Shown here piece by piece: positions 17,363 to 17,493 of a stretch of DNA of 17,493 nt. The DNA is taken from NCBI RefSeq assembly GCF_946479715.1, contig NZ_CAMLHF010000113.1:1-17493 (forward strand). The letters run 5' to 3'. The position numbers and the translations under genes were made by a program. Each line of letters starts with the position of its first letter. Position 1 is the stretch's first letter. This DNA is from an uncultured Pedobacter sp. (GTDB lineage: Bacteria > Bacteroidota > Bacteroidia > Sphingobacteriales > Sphingobacteriaceae). The notes under the pieces are model-generated. The model did no database searches. It was not told the DNA's origin and saw only the letters and a program-made list of their open reading frames with translations.

Positions 17363-17493
17363 TTAAAATGAGATGTTGGCTCCAAACTGAATTCCTCTTG
17401 GTTGCGGTGGTGTGGCTGTATCCAAACCGTCAAGATTCTGGCCTGCACTACCCGAACTTTCCGGACCGGCACCCGAATACTTTGCCTTAAGCC
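17363..17493 (-). CDS. SusC-family TonB-dependent transporter (C-terminal end only, cut by window edge)
   Basis: Only the last 43 codons before the TAA at 17363-17365 are in the window. The reading ends GIQFGANISF, an aromatic-terminated last barrel strand typical of SusC proteins, preceded by a Gly/Ser-rich turn and LDTATPPQPR. The assignment rests on this end together with the SusD gene starting 10 nt downstream, the invariant partner order in SusCD pairs. The N-terminal domain, plug and promoter are outside the window, so substrate class and regulation cannot be judged. Confidence 0.85.
   Translation of the reverse strand, partial: LKAKYSGAGPESSGSAGQNLDGLDTATPPQPRGIQFGANISF

Noticed and set aside
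17353..17472. 40-codon upstream extension of the second SusD frame
   Set aside because: The stretch codes the C-terminus of SusC in another frame, and the extension would bury the lipoprotein signal; the ATG at 17350-17352 is the real start.
9417..17493. Anti-phage defence system
   Set aside because: No nuclease, helicase, toxin, NTPase or reverse-transcriptase signature is present; all genes fit import and redox metabolism.

Overview
The window looks like Bacteroidetes chromosome, most likely Sphingobacteriaceae (Pedobacter-like). The reasons are A+T-rich coding DNA, two SusC/SusD pairs, a giant hybrid two-component regulator beside one of them, Bacteroidetes-style lipoprotein signals (FSC-KK) and an almost universal TAA stop. 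Nearly all of it is coding, and no gene-free stretch exceeds 200 bp. I saw no tRNA, rRNA, CRISPR array, insertion sequence or integrase.

Left part (1-9379): a compact polysaccharide utilisation locus (PUL). SusC (2170-5187), SusD (630-2159) and a GH43 glycoside hydrolase lipoprotein that runs off the left edge (1-619) lie in one minus-strand operon with 10-nt gaps. Divergent from them, across a 199-bp intergenic region with three small dyad symmetries, is a hybrid two-component system protein (HTCS, 5387-9379). It carries the sensor propeller, histidine kinase, receiver and AraC DNA-binding domains in one chain. The GH43 enzyme suggests an arabinose- or xylose-containing plant polymer. The HTCS probably senses a released oligosaccharide and induces susC-susD-GH43.

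Right part (9417-17493): a second minus-strand operon, separated from the HTCS by a 34-bp perfect palindrome that overlaps the HTCS stop and probably ends transcription from both sides. In transcription order it holds the 3' end of a second susC (17363-17493, cut by the edge), a second susD (16027-17352), two tandem paralogous DoxX-like membrane proteins (14636-15997 and 13093-14613), a TIGR01777/YfcH-like atypical SDR (12151-13080), a COG1233 phytoene-desaturase-like FAD oxidoreductase (10708-12141) and a YeiH-family putative sulfate exporter (9417-10673). Gaps are 9-34 nt.

The second operon is the most interesting part. A SusCD outer-membrane importer is followed by integral membrane proteins of a redox-linked family, two nucleotide-cofactor enzymes and an inner-membrane anion carrier, with no glycoside hydrolase or regulator visible. 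This suggests uptake and redox processing of a small or non-glycan substrate rather than polysaccharide breakdown. That is inference; no substrate can be read from the sequence. The operon's 5' part lies beyond the right edge.
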